Positions 1-14,868 of a stretch of DNA of 64,000 nucleotides are shown in pieces. The stretch is from Centropus unirufus. Lineage: Eukaryota > Chordata > Aves > Cuculiformes > Centropidae. Every line of letters begins with the position of its first letter. Position 1 is the stretch's first letter. The stretch covers positions 277,137 through 341,136 of the forward strand of contig VYZI01000564.1 in NCBI GenBank assembly GCA_013397695.1, read 5' to 3'. Made by a program: the position numbers and the translations under genes. The notes below the pieces were generated by a model, which was not told the DNA's origin, ran no database searches, and saw only the letters and a program-made list of their open reading frames with translations.

Positions 1-1924
1 TCTCCAGAAGAACTGCTCTGCTACACAATGCACAGTGCTTCCAGCTGGTTTGAATGACCTGTATATACAATGCCTGATGATGATTTCTCTCTACAGCCTT
101 TTCCTTTTGGTCATGGGCAATAAAGTCAATGAATCTGCAGTGTCTTTCCTGAGCATTTTATAAAGACATAATACAGTGTCACGATTCCAGTAACCAAGAA
201 AAGAAATTGTGTGAATGCATGTATAATACTGCCTAAAACAGGTTACAGAATGATCAGTTCTCTCCATTTTCTCTCACTACCTTCTCCTCCATCTCTTCAT
301 TAAGTCAGTGAGCTTCTTCTGACCCTTCCCACCCTTTTGCTAGGAATAAATGGAAAACCTCTTCAAAAGCTTGGTACTGACAGATTCTGCTTTCTCAAAC
401 ACTAATGTGCCTGTAACCTGCTGGGCAATGTTTCGTAGAAATAATGATGAAATATTCATGGGAGCATGAGGGCAACAAATAAATGGAGCAAAGAGAGACT
501 ACAAAGCAAGACAAGAGGTCATCTATCACATTATTGTAAGCCAAAAAATGAAATAACAATGCAGTCTTTCAAAGCCTGCTGAGTGAAGCATGAGCTTTCA
601 GTTAGGCCTATCAATATCAGATGCCTTCACTATTGCCATAGCAAATCAATCTGCTGGCCTCTGCTTGCTCTTTAGTATGACAGCTACTACTGTAAAGTCT
701 CCTGGGTATACCCAAAGTGATAGACCTTGCACTATAGACAAGTCTCTGTCTAGATAAGGCTGAAAAATAACATGTGCAGAAAGATTGATAGTTGAACACC
801 AACATAAATGAGGAAATATTGTCAAGGAAATTACTCAGAAATTAGTGTAAACGTTATAAACCTTTGGCAAACTCTGAAAGGAATAGAGGGGCTAGTTTCA
901 GAAAGACAAGTCTATGCCCCCATACTTTCTTTTTAGTTTTAGGCAAGCAAAAAATAACTGTCAATGGGCTATTTTTTTCTGGAAATTGGTAAAACTTCAT
1001 TTTTGCCAGAGAATAAAATAGGATTCCATTTTTTGAGTAGTGATTTCCGCTCACACAGAGTGCATTCAAAGCACTAAGCAATCAGGATGGTAACACTTTA
1101 ACAGTGGCTTTGCATAGGTGTAAATGAGTCTAAGCAAGGACCTTGGCACCTCACATGCAGACCACAGTTAGCTGTGAGAATATGAGCACAAGTTGCCCTT
1201 GTCTTCACTACTACAAAGTCACAGGGTTTTGAACACGGATTTGATCTGTTTCTTTTATTATCTAAAACTATAAAACATTTTATTAAAGCAAAGACTGAAA
1301 ATTCTATCTACAGCTTAATCAGAACTGTGGTTATCTAAAACCTTCACCTTGCACTTTAAAAAACAATGGTCTGTTGTTTTCTGTTTCACAAAATCAGAGT
1401 CTCTCCCTAGGTCAGCAGCATGAGACAGGGGCCCCAGGAGGCCCCTCATACACCACCTTTACAGGGTAATATAGAGAAGAAGCTCAGCTCTGGGCTTAAA
1501 GCCTCCGAGGATGAAGGCCGCAGGGTCCTCAGGGCTTGGTTATTATTCTTGGAAAGCAAAAGGAGTTTCTCATATGCTGCCAGGCACTGCTGTAAAGAGC
1601 TTGTCCCTGTACCCTCCTCACTGATCACCTTCCTAGGCACTTATTTGCTACTAGGTGCCCTGAAGCACTCTCTGCTTCCAGGTGAATCTACCCCAATTCC
1701 TACAGCCCTGGTGTTACCTGCAAAGCTGATGAGAGGGCCTTTCATGTCCTCCTTAGCTCACCACTAGACACAGTAACCAGGACTGGCCCCAGAGCAGATC
1801 CAGCAGGACCCCATAAGGCATCAGCTTTTGGGCAAATGTGTCCCAGTGTCCACCACCTCTGAGCTCAGTCACACAAGCAGGTATTTACTCACCTTGTGGA
1901 ACGCCCACCCAAACTCTAAAACTT
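1..1924. other. Unassigned intergenic DNA
   Basis: AT-rich sequence with only chance-length open frames; nothing recognised. Confidence 0.5.
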
Positions 1925-2125
1925 AGCATGGATTTGAGAACATTGTAGGAGTCTGGTGTAAGCCTCATCAAAGTCAAAGTAAATGGTATCCCCTGCTCTC
2001 CACTTGTTCACAAATCTAATCATTTTGTAACACTTGGTAACCAGCTGGTTCAAGCATGATTCATCCCAGTCAATAATGCTGACTGTTCCAATCACCCTGC
2101 CTTCTTCGCTCTCATATACATAGGT
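1925..2125 (-). mobile_element. CR1 LINE fragment (start of RT domain), minus strand
   Basis: Minus-strand translation gives ESEEGRVIG, SCLNQLVTKCYKMIRFVNKW and RAGDTIYFDFDEAY, matching in order the CR1 RT segment around VIG-SCL-LV-F--VT-RA-D-IYLDF-KAF. Short and diverged; the only CR1 piece here in minus orientation. Confidence 0.7.
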
Positions 2126-5100
2126 ATGTGCTTCAAGAGGATGCATGCCACAATTGACTCAGGGAGCGAAGGGAGTCTGGCTTGCCGGAAGTTCTCCAGA
2201 TCATCTTTCCTCTTTGTTGGATTGTTGGGAATCTTTCCCCGGCCTCTAGAGCCCCAACACTAAATTGCTTGACAGTGACCCCACCTGGACATTGGCCAGT
2301 TGTCTCAGCAGCCTTAGATGCAGCCTGTGGAGTTCTGTGACCTTGCATGAGTTAAGTTTGTGCAATTAATCACTGACTCAACCTTATCTCTGGGGAATCC
2401 ATCCGGGAAGACTGAGGCAGAGACAGCATGAAGTACCTCAGTCTTATCTGCACCTCTTTTCATGTAAATTGCCTGCCTTATTCAGCCCACTTTTTCCTTG
2501 TTTGGTCTTTCACTGGTGATGCAGAGGCATGATTTAGAAGACTGAATATTGATCTTCATTTTGTCCAAGATGAAAAGAAGTGACTCCTATGAAAACAAAG
2601 AATGACAATTTCATTGGTAGTTTCTGACAATGAGAGGTTTTGATTATACTAAGAGTTCATCATACATTTACATCATGCAATTACTATAGAACTGTCCCTT
2701 TAAACCATTATTTAATGAACAAAGAATCTCATTTCTCATAAAGAAATTATTTCTCTACACTTAAAGTTCATTTAATTGGAATCATCTTTTCTATTTCCAT
2801 TCTATTTTCCTTACTTTCATTCCATCCAGCAGGTTTATCAAATCGTAACTTTCTTTCAATTGAGATCCCTGGAGGTACTTTACCAGGAGATTGCCATACT
2901 TAGACTTGAAGTTCCTAGGGAAGCACATCAATGTAACATTTCTGAAAGGCCAAGTTGTTTCCTGTTGTCCCTTAGGAGACAATATCACTTTGTGCTATCG
3001 TTGTTTAAATGTACCAAGAGCTTTTTGGCACTATGCCTGAACAGAACTGTCAAGATTGTAAATTCAAGTTATAACCCAAGGAGCGTTCACAATTTTATCT
3101 TATCCTGAGCTGCCTAACATCAAAAGAAATATTGAGAACACAAACAGCCTTCTGCATCCCTGAAATGTGCAGCTGCTCAAGTCTCTAATTTAAAGCAGTC
3201 AAAAGTAGAGCAGTTGTTCTTGAGAAGTTTATATATGAAACTGTTCAGTCGGTGTTGTAAGCCAAAGTGAGTCTGCATGGTAAGAATTTGTGTCAAGACG
3301 AGCTGCTCTAAGAGGTGGAAATGGAGGTGTAGGACTAAAGAACACAGTCTGAGAAGGGACAGCACAGCATTCAGGTCTTTATTCCTGTCATTATAGAGGT
3401 CTCTTCCTCATCTTCATGCATCAGTGTACTGGAGCCATATGACTCTATCAATGACTAAAGACCAGATTCATGGAGATGGAACTGGCATAGACATGTGGTA
3501 AACTGCGCCCAAATTTCTTGAAACTTTAACCATCCCTCCAGAGTTCCAGTCTCTGGTTTGATCTATGTCTTGGAAAGAAAACTTGATTCACATTTTAGTA
3601 GCCATATTTAGATGCTGCCAGGTTGGATAGACATTTTGGGATATATTATTTACTGTCCATCATGCTGCATTAAAAATCCACACTTTTAATTACAATTTTC
3701 ACTTCCCAGGGGCTTAAGGTTAGGGTAATTGAAAATCATCCAAGAAGTAAATAGAAGTGTGGAGTAGGACTGATGACTGGATAACTATTCATCCTGTGGC
3801 ATACACAGTTCTGAAAGGAGATTTTGATTCCTTGGAGGAAAAAGACAATTCAGAATCTTCCTATAAATAGAGAAAATTGTTAAAATGCAATATTTTTAAA
3901 TTAGATTCTTGGGTGTTCCAGTTCAAGTATGCATATTTTTGACTGGGACGTGGGTCAAGCTTGGAACAAGCCTGAATTTTTCATGTCAGATAGCTCAGAA
4001 TGAGATAGAAGAAGGTCATAAATACATGTCCCATATTTCATATTTGCATTCTTACTGCAATGCTGTTGAGAGGTAGTATCTCCTGGTCTTCTTTTCCTCC
4101 CTTGCGTTAAGATGAAATGGTGTTCATCGGTGAAACATTATTTGGTCATAAACACGTTACCTAACCCTTCTACTACCTATATATTATAACATGCAAAATA
4201 TACATTTTTATACCTAGGAAGAAAAGTAGTATTTTGTGTATGTGGGTTCTGCAAATGCTTCATGACAAATGCACAGGTATATAAGCTAAAGCATTTCTCA
4301 CAAGTTCCATCCTTTCATACCTCTCTCACCCTTTCAGTGATGCCATAGGATTAATTCTCCATAGAACATCTATGGGGAAGTATCCCAGCACCAGCATTCA
4401 CTGGAGAAAATAGATTCACTGAAGGGGCTGCAGGAGCTTCAAGCCCTGCATTAAATCCCAGTGCTCACTGTTTTGCAAGGAACGGGGAGTTTGGGGGTTT
4501 TTTTGCTTATAGAGTACAGCAAAACGAGTCTTGCTTACCCTGCAGCCCCATACAAGTCTAATATGTAGTATTGGAGAGGACCTACAAGCTGTGCAGAGCT
4601 GAGGCATATCTGCCTTTCTCATCTACAGTTCTATGGCACTGGTTGCACATACACCACAGAATATCTCCACCATCCTGCAGCCACAAAGCTGGGCCCATCC
4701 ACGCCCCACACATGGGCTTTCCAACACTAAATTGCAACCCGTACAAGAGATGCTCTTTTAATGTTTCTGGCCAAAACCCTGCATCCAGGTATTGAAGTGT
4801 TAAAACCAGTGCCCAGAACTTTTGTTACATGTATTGAGAAAGTAAAATGTGGCCTTAAGATTTCCCAGTGAGGTACTCAGTCCAGCTCCCAGCAGCTCTG
4901 TACACTGAAGGAATCCTGAACATACTAAAAGGCAAGCAGCACATAGAAAATGTTGGAGAGCTTCACTGGGTTGGGTTTAAGTGACAAGTTTTGACTAACG
5001 AGTCTATAAATTGGATTCACTTGGCAATTGTCCTTTCCCATTCTTCCTAGCATGATGAAGCAGCATCCAAACCACATGTTTAAAGAGTTAAAAAATGCAA

Positions 5101-8100
5101 GATTCAAAGATGTCACAGAAATACATAAATCCAATGCCACAAAATTTATCCAATGCTTTAGAATGCCCATGTTTTCAGAAGCTCTGAAAATACCAGGACA
5201 AAATGTTTGAAAATGGAGTTACAAATAAGATAGTTAATCTCATGAGACTATTTTCTCATTTCAAGTTGGAATCTAGACTATCCTACATTATAATGCTTCA
5301 CATGGAACTCTTTTGCCCTTTAACTCCTGGAAGTCAGACTTAAAAAACACACTAAGCAAAATAAATTAATGAAAATATACCACTGCTGCCAAATTGGTTG
5401 TCATTTAAACAAATGTCATTACACTCAGGAAAAAAAGACTAAATGGCCAACAGAACTAACTTCCCTATATGTCTAAGGTTTACATGGTAGCACATTATTA
5501 GCATGCCTCACCCTTGGGCACAAGTAGCACACTTCTTTTGATGCAGCACAGGATATAGTTGCATTTTTGGCCTGCAAGTGCACATTGGAGCCATACGCTT
5601 TAATATCACAGCCTACCTTTGAAATTTTCTCTCTCTTTGCACTGTCTTCAGAGCAAGTACACAGAAACATAAGTCCTAATTCAGCTACCTCAGACCCTTC
5701 CCTGTGTTCTCAGTTGTCACTGGATCCAAACAGTTTGAACCCCACTCCAGAACTGTAGCTGTACTGACTAGCCCCTTGCCATGCCACAGGTACATGTTTT
5801 GAGGGAAGGGGAAATCATTAACAAATGAAGACCTGTGTCATGTGTTGCTCTAAAAGAGTATCTTATGAAGGTAGTGTGCTCAACTGATAGTCAATATAGG
5901 GAAGCATGCGTTTTCACTGCTCATGCCTTGCTGACACTGGAATTCAACATTGTTAATTCTTCTCACAGCCAGTCAGCTTACAAGAGGCCTGATCAGAAAG
6001 CAAACTAAAGCCTTGCCCTTGACTTCAGCAGACTTTCAGCTGGGCTATTTCACTGCTCTGTTTGTGCTCCTGGACCAAATTGTCATACAGCACTTTTCAG
6101 ACCAGAATGTTTTATTGCAGTGTTATATTCTCTGGAGGAACAAGTTTTATAATGAAAGCAGTGACACTGACCCTTAACTAAAACATTGCTTTAGATGCTG
6201 CTGCTGCTCTGCTTTAACAAGTCTCCGATCAGCTTCACAGCAATAAAGAAGAAAAAGCCAAGTCTCGTAGTGCTGTCAGGGAGAATTTCAGTAATGTTCT
6301 GCACATATTATTTTTATTCAACCTATCTTTGCCAAATTTTAAAGTCTATTTCACATCCTCCCTGAATACGTCTGCTGTTGTCATGGCACTGTAACTTCAC
6401 TTGCTCTTGTGCTACAAGAGCACAAGATTAGTGTCATCATTAATTTGCCTCTACTTATACAGCTCATGGGCTGATTTGTAGCTTTAAAACAATTTCTGCT
6501 CATCAGCATCTAGGCCAACTCCATTCCAAAATTAAATCACAAAGTGTAGCCTTTCCCTCTGTCCTAGGTAACTCCTTTTCATGCCTATATGTGTACTAAC
6601 TTTGAACAGTTCTGAGGGCAGGACATTGCAAAGGTCTCACCTTCCCCACTGCTGCCATGGGTTTTGCCATTGCATTAATCTGAAAAGGAAAGAACTGCAC
6701 AGATCTAAGAAAATTATCCCTGGTCAGGATCTCAAGGCTCAAGCCTACGATTCAACACACTGTCTGTGCTTGTCTGTTATGCAGCACAAGTAAAGCATGA
6801 CAAAGAAGGCAGACTTTGAAAGCTGTGGTTGTTTCAAGTGTCTCCTGCCAACCAGCCCTCATTGCTGATCCACCACTTCACAGACGAAGCACTGCAGAGA
6901 GCTGTCAGTATTGCTGTCACTATGATGAATGAGGCCACTAGCTATAACTTTCTCAAACAATATATTGAGCCCATCTATTGCCAGCATTTATAACACCCTT
7001 CTCCCTAGGCATTCCTGGGCAGATACCACTTTACTGGTTGCTTTGTTTATTTGAAGTTGCTGGAGGGGTCCTCAGAGTAAACAATTTATAATTAGAAATA
7101 TAGGGAGTGGCTCATAGTTAAGAGGGTAGGCATAAGCATTTCTAGCGGCCGGCTGGCTGCATACAAAGATGTTTAGAGATCACACACTCAGCCATTTTAG
7201 ATATTGCAGACTATATTTTAACTATTTCATCCAGAAAAAAAAATATCTTTCATAATAAGACATGTTAACCATTAAATTATATGCATAGCCAGGTTTTCTA
7301 AATTCCCTCATCATTGTGGTATGTTTCTATGACTTGATAAATTATTGCCTTCACAGTAGGACAGGTTTAAAGCCTTTCCACCAACTCATCACCCACTGCT
7401 TTCCCATATCTGCTTGTAGAATATTTAGTAAGGTGGAAGAGCGAACTGATCCCACTGAAAGCAAGACAGCTCTTAAGCTGAAAACAATTGGATGCTCGAA
7501 GATTCACATATGTTTACCCTGCTCCTATTTTCACACACACATCTGGTTTTATTTACTACTTAAGACAGAATGCTGGCTTAGATACACCTTTGGTCCAGTT
7601 TACCATGAGCATTTTTACAGTTCTGACAGAAAATGAATTTATCTGTGCCCCTGCACACTTAGAAACTCTCTTGTGACATAAATGTGCATGTTTATACAGT
7701 TTTATAGTGTTATCAGCTGACACGCAGTGATACACTGATAGACTCATAAGCATGGCTGAAATATGGAGGAGTTTCAATTTATGTGAATAGGTATCTTTTG
7801 CAATATAAACCTTATAAAATTAATTTCTGTATATGTTGATCCTTGAATCTTTGTGGCAAAATATTTTTTTCTGGTAATCACAGTAAGCACATACTTATTG
7901 CTCCTGTTTATAAATAGCTGGCTTCAGAAACAAAACTGAAATAATTTACTAATATAATTTCAACTACAGAATGAGATTTTGTTGCATAATCCTACAAGAT
8001 CAATGGCAGATCTCAGGTCCCTTGACTCCACTGTAATGATCTCCCACAGCAGCCTTCAAATGCAGCTGTTAATCACCAAATAGAAAATGTTAAGTGATGT

Positions 8101-9860
8101 ATTTCATCTTTCCTGTGGCTAAATGGTAGACAGAAAAAGAGAAAACTGCTCAACAGAACATTTGATTTTCTGATTCTGCAGATAATACAATAACAAAAAT
8201 AGCAGTACCCAGCCTTTATTACTCCTCATACTTGCTTTTTGAAGAAGATCCATAAATCTTCTGCTCCCCTGAATGACAGTACTGAGAACCTTGTTGGAAA
8301 TTTTGGGGGGATCTTGAGGGGAGACAAGAGGGCAACAGTCACCAGACTGATCCCTGCTCACACAACTCTTTGAGACACCTCTTCCTGCCTTACATCAGGC
8401 TTCACCCATATTGTGGCCTAAGAAAAATCAAATCATGTAGCTGGAAACAGGAAAATGTGTGGATCCATCCTTTATGGAGAAAGAAAAAAAAAAGGGGAAC
8501 AACCTGGTTTTGATCTTTTGGAGGATATGAAAAGGACCTTTGACAAAATGCAGGACAAAAACTATAAATTTAATCAGACTGTATATAAGGGATGTTCTCT
8601 TCAGGAACACGTTGGTGTGGGAAACGTTGCTTTGTTTACTGTAATCCACCTACCCCTGACCATGGGCAAGCAGGTGGAAGACACACTGCCTTTTCTCCTA
8701 CCTCTGTAACTGCTGCTGACAGCTGAGGGTCACATCATCTTAAGTAGCTCTAGCATGATCTGCCAAAACTTCTCCAGAGGGTTGTCTAGGACAATAAATT
8801 AAGCTTTTTCAAAATGCTGAGAAAAAAATCTTACAGCGTAGGCAAAGAGGCACTAATGATGAATACCTGCCATGCAGTTGAAAATGAGGCCCAAAGAATG
8901 AATGAATGCCCCAGAAGGTGCTCTAAGAAATAACAAAAGCCAATTATTGTTGCATGTATCTTTTTATGTGTTTTTGTAAATCTGCAGCACCTACAGTGTG
9001 TTACTCCGATATCTGAGCACCAACAGCATCTTTGTCCTCAATAACTTCCTCGGGGTAGGAAAGGAAACTTACCCAGTTTTGGGACTGACATTAAGGCTGG
9101 GGCTGATCTATCTAAATGACACCATTGATGAATCTCTTAGGATCACTGTGACACTGAAATCAGGATCTCCTCAACATGCACAGACTTCACCATTTTGGGA
9201 AACTACCCAACACAAAAACATATTTCTTTGGAATCACGCTGTTCCTCTTGTGACTTCATAGTCAATCTGTCTTTGGTCTGGAGCTCAAATGTGCACACCA
9301 GGTGCCTACAGCTAAATGGAATGATACCCCATCCCAGAGGCTGGGCCGAACTCACACACCCATATGGGATACCATACAGATGTACAGCATGAACCTACCT
9401 GCTTATGCTGTCATTCTTCCCCAACGAACACTCTGCCAGTGCCCCAGAATAAAACCCACAGTAGAAGAATGTAAGATCTCTCCCCACAGGTAGATGATTA
9501 ACATTTCTCTAAGAAATGTTAGCTAGTTTCCAGACACCAATGAATTCAATATCTCCATTCCTCTTTATGTATTCTGACCCTTAGAATTACTTTATGTACC
9601 TCATCTACCTGTTTGCATTCATAAGCATTATTGCCTGCTCTTTACACACAATTTGGGTTTTCCTTTTCAAGCCTACAGTGTCATCACCTCAAAGCAATTT
9701 CGAAAGTAGCAGCACCACCACAACTCCTGAAGAAGGTTAAGCTTTCTAGGATGTTGTCTCTTATACAGATCCCAAGGAAATAACATTCACAGTCTTTTCT
9801 TGAGTCCACTCCCTTCTGGCCTGGCTGTGACATAAATGTTGGCACGTTCCATGTTCCAAT
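2126..9860. other. Unassigned intergenic DNA
   Basis: About 7.7 kb, AT-rich, with no gene, RNA gene or mobile element that I could support. Open frames are at most about 110 codons and without recognisable features. Confidence 0.5.
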
Positions 9861-10467
9861 TGTGATATTTGTGCATCTGATTCGTGTCAATGTGAGGCAG
9901 GGCTGGGTCCACACCACGGCATGTGACCCCTAACCCCCCTGTTTGTGTGTGAAGAATATTCTGATTCATGTCGATTTAGCACAATGCTGGGTGGGAGAGA
10001 CAGAAGGATGAGTCATCCCTTGTACGGCCTCAGTATCGAACACTTGAGATGGGAGTTAAGTTGTTTGGGGTATGTTAATGGGGGTGAAATTGTTTGTAAA
10101 GTGTTTTAACTGTTTGTTGATGACCGCAAAGTATTGTGTGGATGAATCGGGCCGCACCTGTTGTAAAGTGATGAGCAGGAAAAACAGGAATGCACATACA
10201 GAGGAGACAAACTATCTTATTCAGTGATCGCCGATGGAGTACCGTGCTGCCTGGACGTTTTAGATGCTAATGTCTTTTCTGGGAATTATAATGAATAATG
10301 TATTAGACTTTGGTATATAAACTTTGTGATTCTTCAGCTAGGTGTGTCTTCGGTCGAGCGGGATGGCTCCCGGCACACCCAGCGTGGCAGTGCTGTTTGC
10401 TTTTCTTTACTTAATAAATTCTAAATTTTTATTGAAAACTCGTTTTGAGGTGTAATCAAATATCACA
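9861..10467 (+). mobile_element. Solo LTR of an avian endogenous retrovirus (607 bp)
   Basis: The ends are a perfect 11-bp inverted repeat: TGTGATATTTG at the start and CAAATATCACA at the end. Flanking CAAT (9857-9860) and CAAT (10468-10471) form a 4-bp target-site duplication. Inside, in order, are a TATA box (ggtatataaac, near 10312), a GC-richer R region able to fold (gtgtgtc with ggcacac), and the poly(A) signal ttaataaattc (near 10410). No gag, pol or env sequence is attached, so the provirus has been removed by recombination between its LTRs. Confidence 0.88.
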
Positions 10468-11405
10468 CAATGTTATTTAACGCCAATGACAGGAGCTGTC
10501 TGTGTCCTTTGTCTTCCCTTATCCCTTGACATGTGGTCAATAGATCTGTTGGAAATTCTGTGCCCTTCAAAGAAGCATTTTGTCCTTTTTTCCCCCCACT
10601 TAGGATTATTCTTTACCTTTTCTCCCACGAGTTTATCTGCCTTCCACTGGCACTTTCACAGGCTTTCACTGATTGCTGTTCAATATGTGGTATCTCCTCC
10701 TGAGTTAGCACAAATTCACTATAATTTTGTATAGAAAGATTTTAATAAAAACCCCAAGAAGATTATGCATTTTGCTGATGGAACTTCAGAGGAAAAGGTT
10801 GCTCCTCTGGTCCACTAGAATCTCTATGTAAGTGTCTCCAACTGGTGTTCTCTGAGACTTTTCTGTCTTCAGTGGCGCAGTAGCAAACTTAAGTATATTA
10901 AACAGAAAAGTAATGGTAAACATATACCTAACACACAACAATGTATATTCCTTGCCAATTTCTCATTAAAGGTGATGAATTTCCTGTTCACTGTCTAAAG
11001 CAAGGAGAGTTGACAATTCCTTCATCACCCACCTTGGGAGTATTTTCTGTGTCAGAGGGTCTACTGTAATCATTTGCTTGAGCCAGGATATTGAAAGATC
11101 AGCCAACAGCCAGCAATAGTCTGAGTAGTCAACCCAATAAATATGCTATTATATTATATTTCTCTTGATGCTTTAACCAAACTGGTCTGGACAAAGGTCA
11201 GAGCAATGAGGAGGAGGAAAGGATAGTTGGGACCCACATAGCCAGATGCCATTCTGCTTAAAAAAAAATGCATACAATCCAGGCTCTTTTGAAAGAAGGA
11301 AAAAGGAAAAAAAATCCTGTTGCTGCCTGCTTCAAAAATAGTGTCAGCTTTCTCACCTCTATACTTAGAGGCCTACTACCAAAGTATTTACATACGCATT
11401 AGCAG

Positions 11406-11478
11406 TGTGTTATAGTGTGTGTGCATGTGCATATGCATGACAGTATACATACATATGTCTATACACATATATTTGTAT
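11406..11478 (+). repeat. TG/TA-rich degenerate microsatellite
   Basis: Alternating purine-pyrimidine stretch of tg, ca and ta steps, interrupted; typical decayed dinucleotide repeat. Confidence 0.7.
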
Positions 11479-14400
11479 AGATTAGTCACACCACCAAGAA
11501 TCTGTATTTGTCTGTGCAGTGTTCACAGAAATGGGACAAACACTTAAATTATGTCACTGTAGAATTAGTCCTATGTGTTATACAACCCAAGGATGAGGAT
11601 GGACTGAGGATGAATGAGAAGGAAAGGAAACACAGAAATGAGAAGAGGAAAAGAAAAACTGATGTAACAATACCTCGTCAGAGTCCTGAAGACAAGAGGG
11701 GACAGAGACATCCCTCAGAAGGGATCTCATGAAGACTAAAGATAAGGGAAGACTGATACCCCTTGTAACAGAATGCAAGTCCGTGTCACATAAAGTGTTA
11801 CCTCAGACTCATTGTTCTGCCTTCCCTGAGGCAACGACTGCAAGGCGCTGGGCTTCAGGGACTGACTATCAGAGCAGCATAAGACTGATGGCAGCTGAGA
11901 AGATCAGCAAGAGCACAGAAAGTTGGAGGTGGACGGGTGGAAATGAGAGGGCAGGTTGCCAAGCCTTAAAGAAACATCCTGGTAAACAAGTCCCAGTCTG
12001 GTGTTAATGGCTCAGCTGCTGGGTGTGTGGGAGTATGTAAGCAAATCCTGAATAACAAATGCCCCGAAGCAGGTAAGCGCAACGGCAGCCAATGCTGAAG
12101 TAAGTGTATACTTAGTTCACCGGCATAGTGGCTATTTAAGCTTTTCCTTCCTCCTGTCCTGCAGCATTATAACGAATTAAATTCCTGGCCCTGAAACTGT
12201 AACAGTAAAAGCCTCTGTTTTGCAATGTTATTCCAAAGAAGATGCAGAGAAATGGGTCATGACACTTTCAGCTGCAGAGCTAATCCATCATAATGCACTC
12301 TAGTTCCTACAAATTGCTGCCTGAGGCAGTTAATGCCAGGCATTTCCAGTCATCCCCAGATGGCTAATATGTGACAATGGTTTGTAACCTGCATATGCTG
12401 GACGACTACAGCTGCTCCATTGAGTGATCTTGCAATATTGATGGATGCTCTTTTTGACCCAGATCATTTAATGTGTTTAAAAGACAAGTATTGCCACCAA
12501 AATCATTCCCTTCTCTTTCTTTCCTCTACATCCCCAATTCAAAGGTCAGAAGTAAAATCAAGTTCTGTCAAAACTGTCTAGTTTTCTCATTTTTTTAAGA
12601 TATTTGTGCTTTTGTCTGACAGTTGAGATGAAATATTCTGTCTTATGCCAATGGTTCTGCACTTTAGCAAGCAGCACACAAGTGAAATAACTCTCACACC
12701 TCTCCCATGGAAGTGCATATGTTCTTTTTTGATGGGGTATGTATACATCTGTTGCTTTCTCTGTCCCCAAACCAACATCTGGCATTTATCTAAAGCACGA
12801 AGGTGATACACTGTTGAGGTTTATATGAATGCTGATTCTCAATTTAATCTTTAAGAAAGCCACAAATACACAGAAGATAGTCAATGATTATTACCACTGT
12901 GTCATGCTTCACAACCTCTTTTTCTCATGGGTTGAGGACAATCCTATTTCCAAGTTCTGCCAGATAACCTTTCAAAGTTTTTTAAAAGAAAACAAGCTCA
13001 TTCCAATTACTTAAGGGAGTGGGGGTATATAAACATCTTAAGTGGTATACACCTATGGTCACATATCAGCTATGGACAGTTTAAGAGCCCAGCCCATGGA
13101 GTTTCTAGGTCTGCAGCAACCTTCCATCTGACTCCAGCAGATGGAGTGGAATCTTAACTTTGTTAGTAGCTTTCTCCTCTTTAGAAGCCATGCTGTTTAC
13201 TAGTAATGAATTTACCCTATCTTCTCTATTCTTTATTAGTCTCCCTTCCACATTGGCAGTAACAGTCTATTCATATTGATATGAATATGAAAAAAAAAAG
13301 CACCCAGGTACTTTTGCAGTGGACCCAGTGATATATTTAGCTGAAGCATTATATGGTAAGCACCTTGTCATAATCTGAGGACATGACAGGATAAAGAATT
13401 CACCACGGCGTTTTTGTGATAGTGTCCCTTTGATGTCAGTATTTTAAATTTAAAAAGGAAGTCTTACTTCTGTTTTGCTCTTTCCTACCTCCACTTTCTC
13501 TCAGCACCCTCTGATTTTTCTCCATCACTTTTTGCCTATTTGTAGATTACACTTAATCTTTGTTCTTCTATGCAAACACATGGAGTTCAGTACAACAGAA
13601 AAACATATATACAACTTTCTGCCTATACTGAAAATTCAAGGGAGAGGACTCATTATGATGAAGAGATCCCATTCTACAGTACCCTGTACTCAGAAAAATC
13701 ATTTTCATACACTCTACCAGTCAACATTATATCAAAGTATCCAGTCCTTTTATAAACAAATATAAGAAGAAGGAAATAAAGTAAAGTTTGAGCCAAGTAG
13801 GCACTCACTCAACTCTATGAACATTGTTGTATGTATGGTTGAACCAGAATCACTAGACAACTGTACATTGATTTCCACTGATAAAGACAGTAGGATTCCC
13901 AGGTATTGTAATTCAACATAGCACTGTAACCTTCAGGAAAAAAAAAAAGTCACTTGCTAATTCTGGATGTCATACTGAGGATGTCTAACCTCTCATTCCT
14001 TCCTCCTCAGGCACTGCTTTTTATTTCAAGGTGTTTAGAAAATGCTTTTAACAAAGATATGAAATAGGACACAGAGGCAGAAATCATCACCACAAAAATA
14101 TGAGGAAAGCACATACCATCTCTACAAGAATCACAGTCAAGATTACAATTAATATATTGAGCAAGGTTTCATGCATTTCTGCTCGAAAGTACCAGCACAG
14201 AAGTATTTAGAAACAGGACTACAGCCAAGACAACATGTGAATGCATCTTTGTCCTCTGGGAGTCTGTGTCCAATGTTGCACCACAAGATTTGAATAGACC
14301 AATTTGAAAGGACCCAGGGGATCTGTGAGATTAACCCAGTGAGGAAGCAGAGAATTAACTGAGGGTAGTTTCTCCTACAGAGGAGGGATTTAGTGATCTT

Positions 14401-14849
14401 CATCAGGGCAAAGAGCAATTGCAGAATAAAAAGGAATAATCTGGTTTACGTTTCCAGAAAATAGAACAAAAAGTAACATACTTAAGTTAAAGAAAGCAAG
14501 AGTCAGGTAAGACATTAGTGTAAATCCTGCTGAGGGTGAAGATGGAAAAGCATTGGCACATATTGTCTGAGGACATGCATCTGCATCACTGCAGGTTTTT
14601 AATAGTCTAGACAAACAACTACCGGGAATGGCACAGGTGCAATTAAACATGCCTTGGGCAGCAGAATGGATTGGTGACCCCTTTACTCCTTCTCAGCTCT
14701 ACTCTATACATAACTAGAATAAAAAGCTAATAAGGAAGGGGTGTTGGAGTTAACTGTACTTACCCCAGCATGTTTCTGATCTCATTTGCTTGGATTTTCT
14801 AAGTTTGAAACATTCTTTTTTGCTTGTACAGCAAAAATCTTTTACACAG

Positions 14850-14868
14850 ATATATATATATATATATG
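14850..14868 (+). repeat. AT dinucleotide microsatellite
   Basis: Nine consecutive AT units within atatatatat..., flanked by tgtacatatac. Confidence 0.85.

Noticed and set aside
9888..10472. Alternative LTR boundaries using a 5-bp CAATG duplication and a start at 9893
   Set aside because: The start at 9861 gives a perfect 11-bp inverted repeat with the same right end and a 4-bp CAAT duplication, which is much stronger.
11508..11732. Lys/Arg/Glu-rich open frame resembling a nuclear protein
   Set aside because: Low-complexity purine-rich DNA; no exon signals or domain.
13269..13286. 18-bp inverted repeat attcatat-tg-atatgaat
   Set aside because: Short and AT-rich; expected by chance in such sequence.
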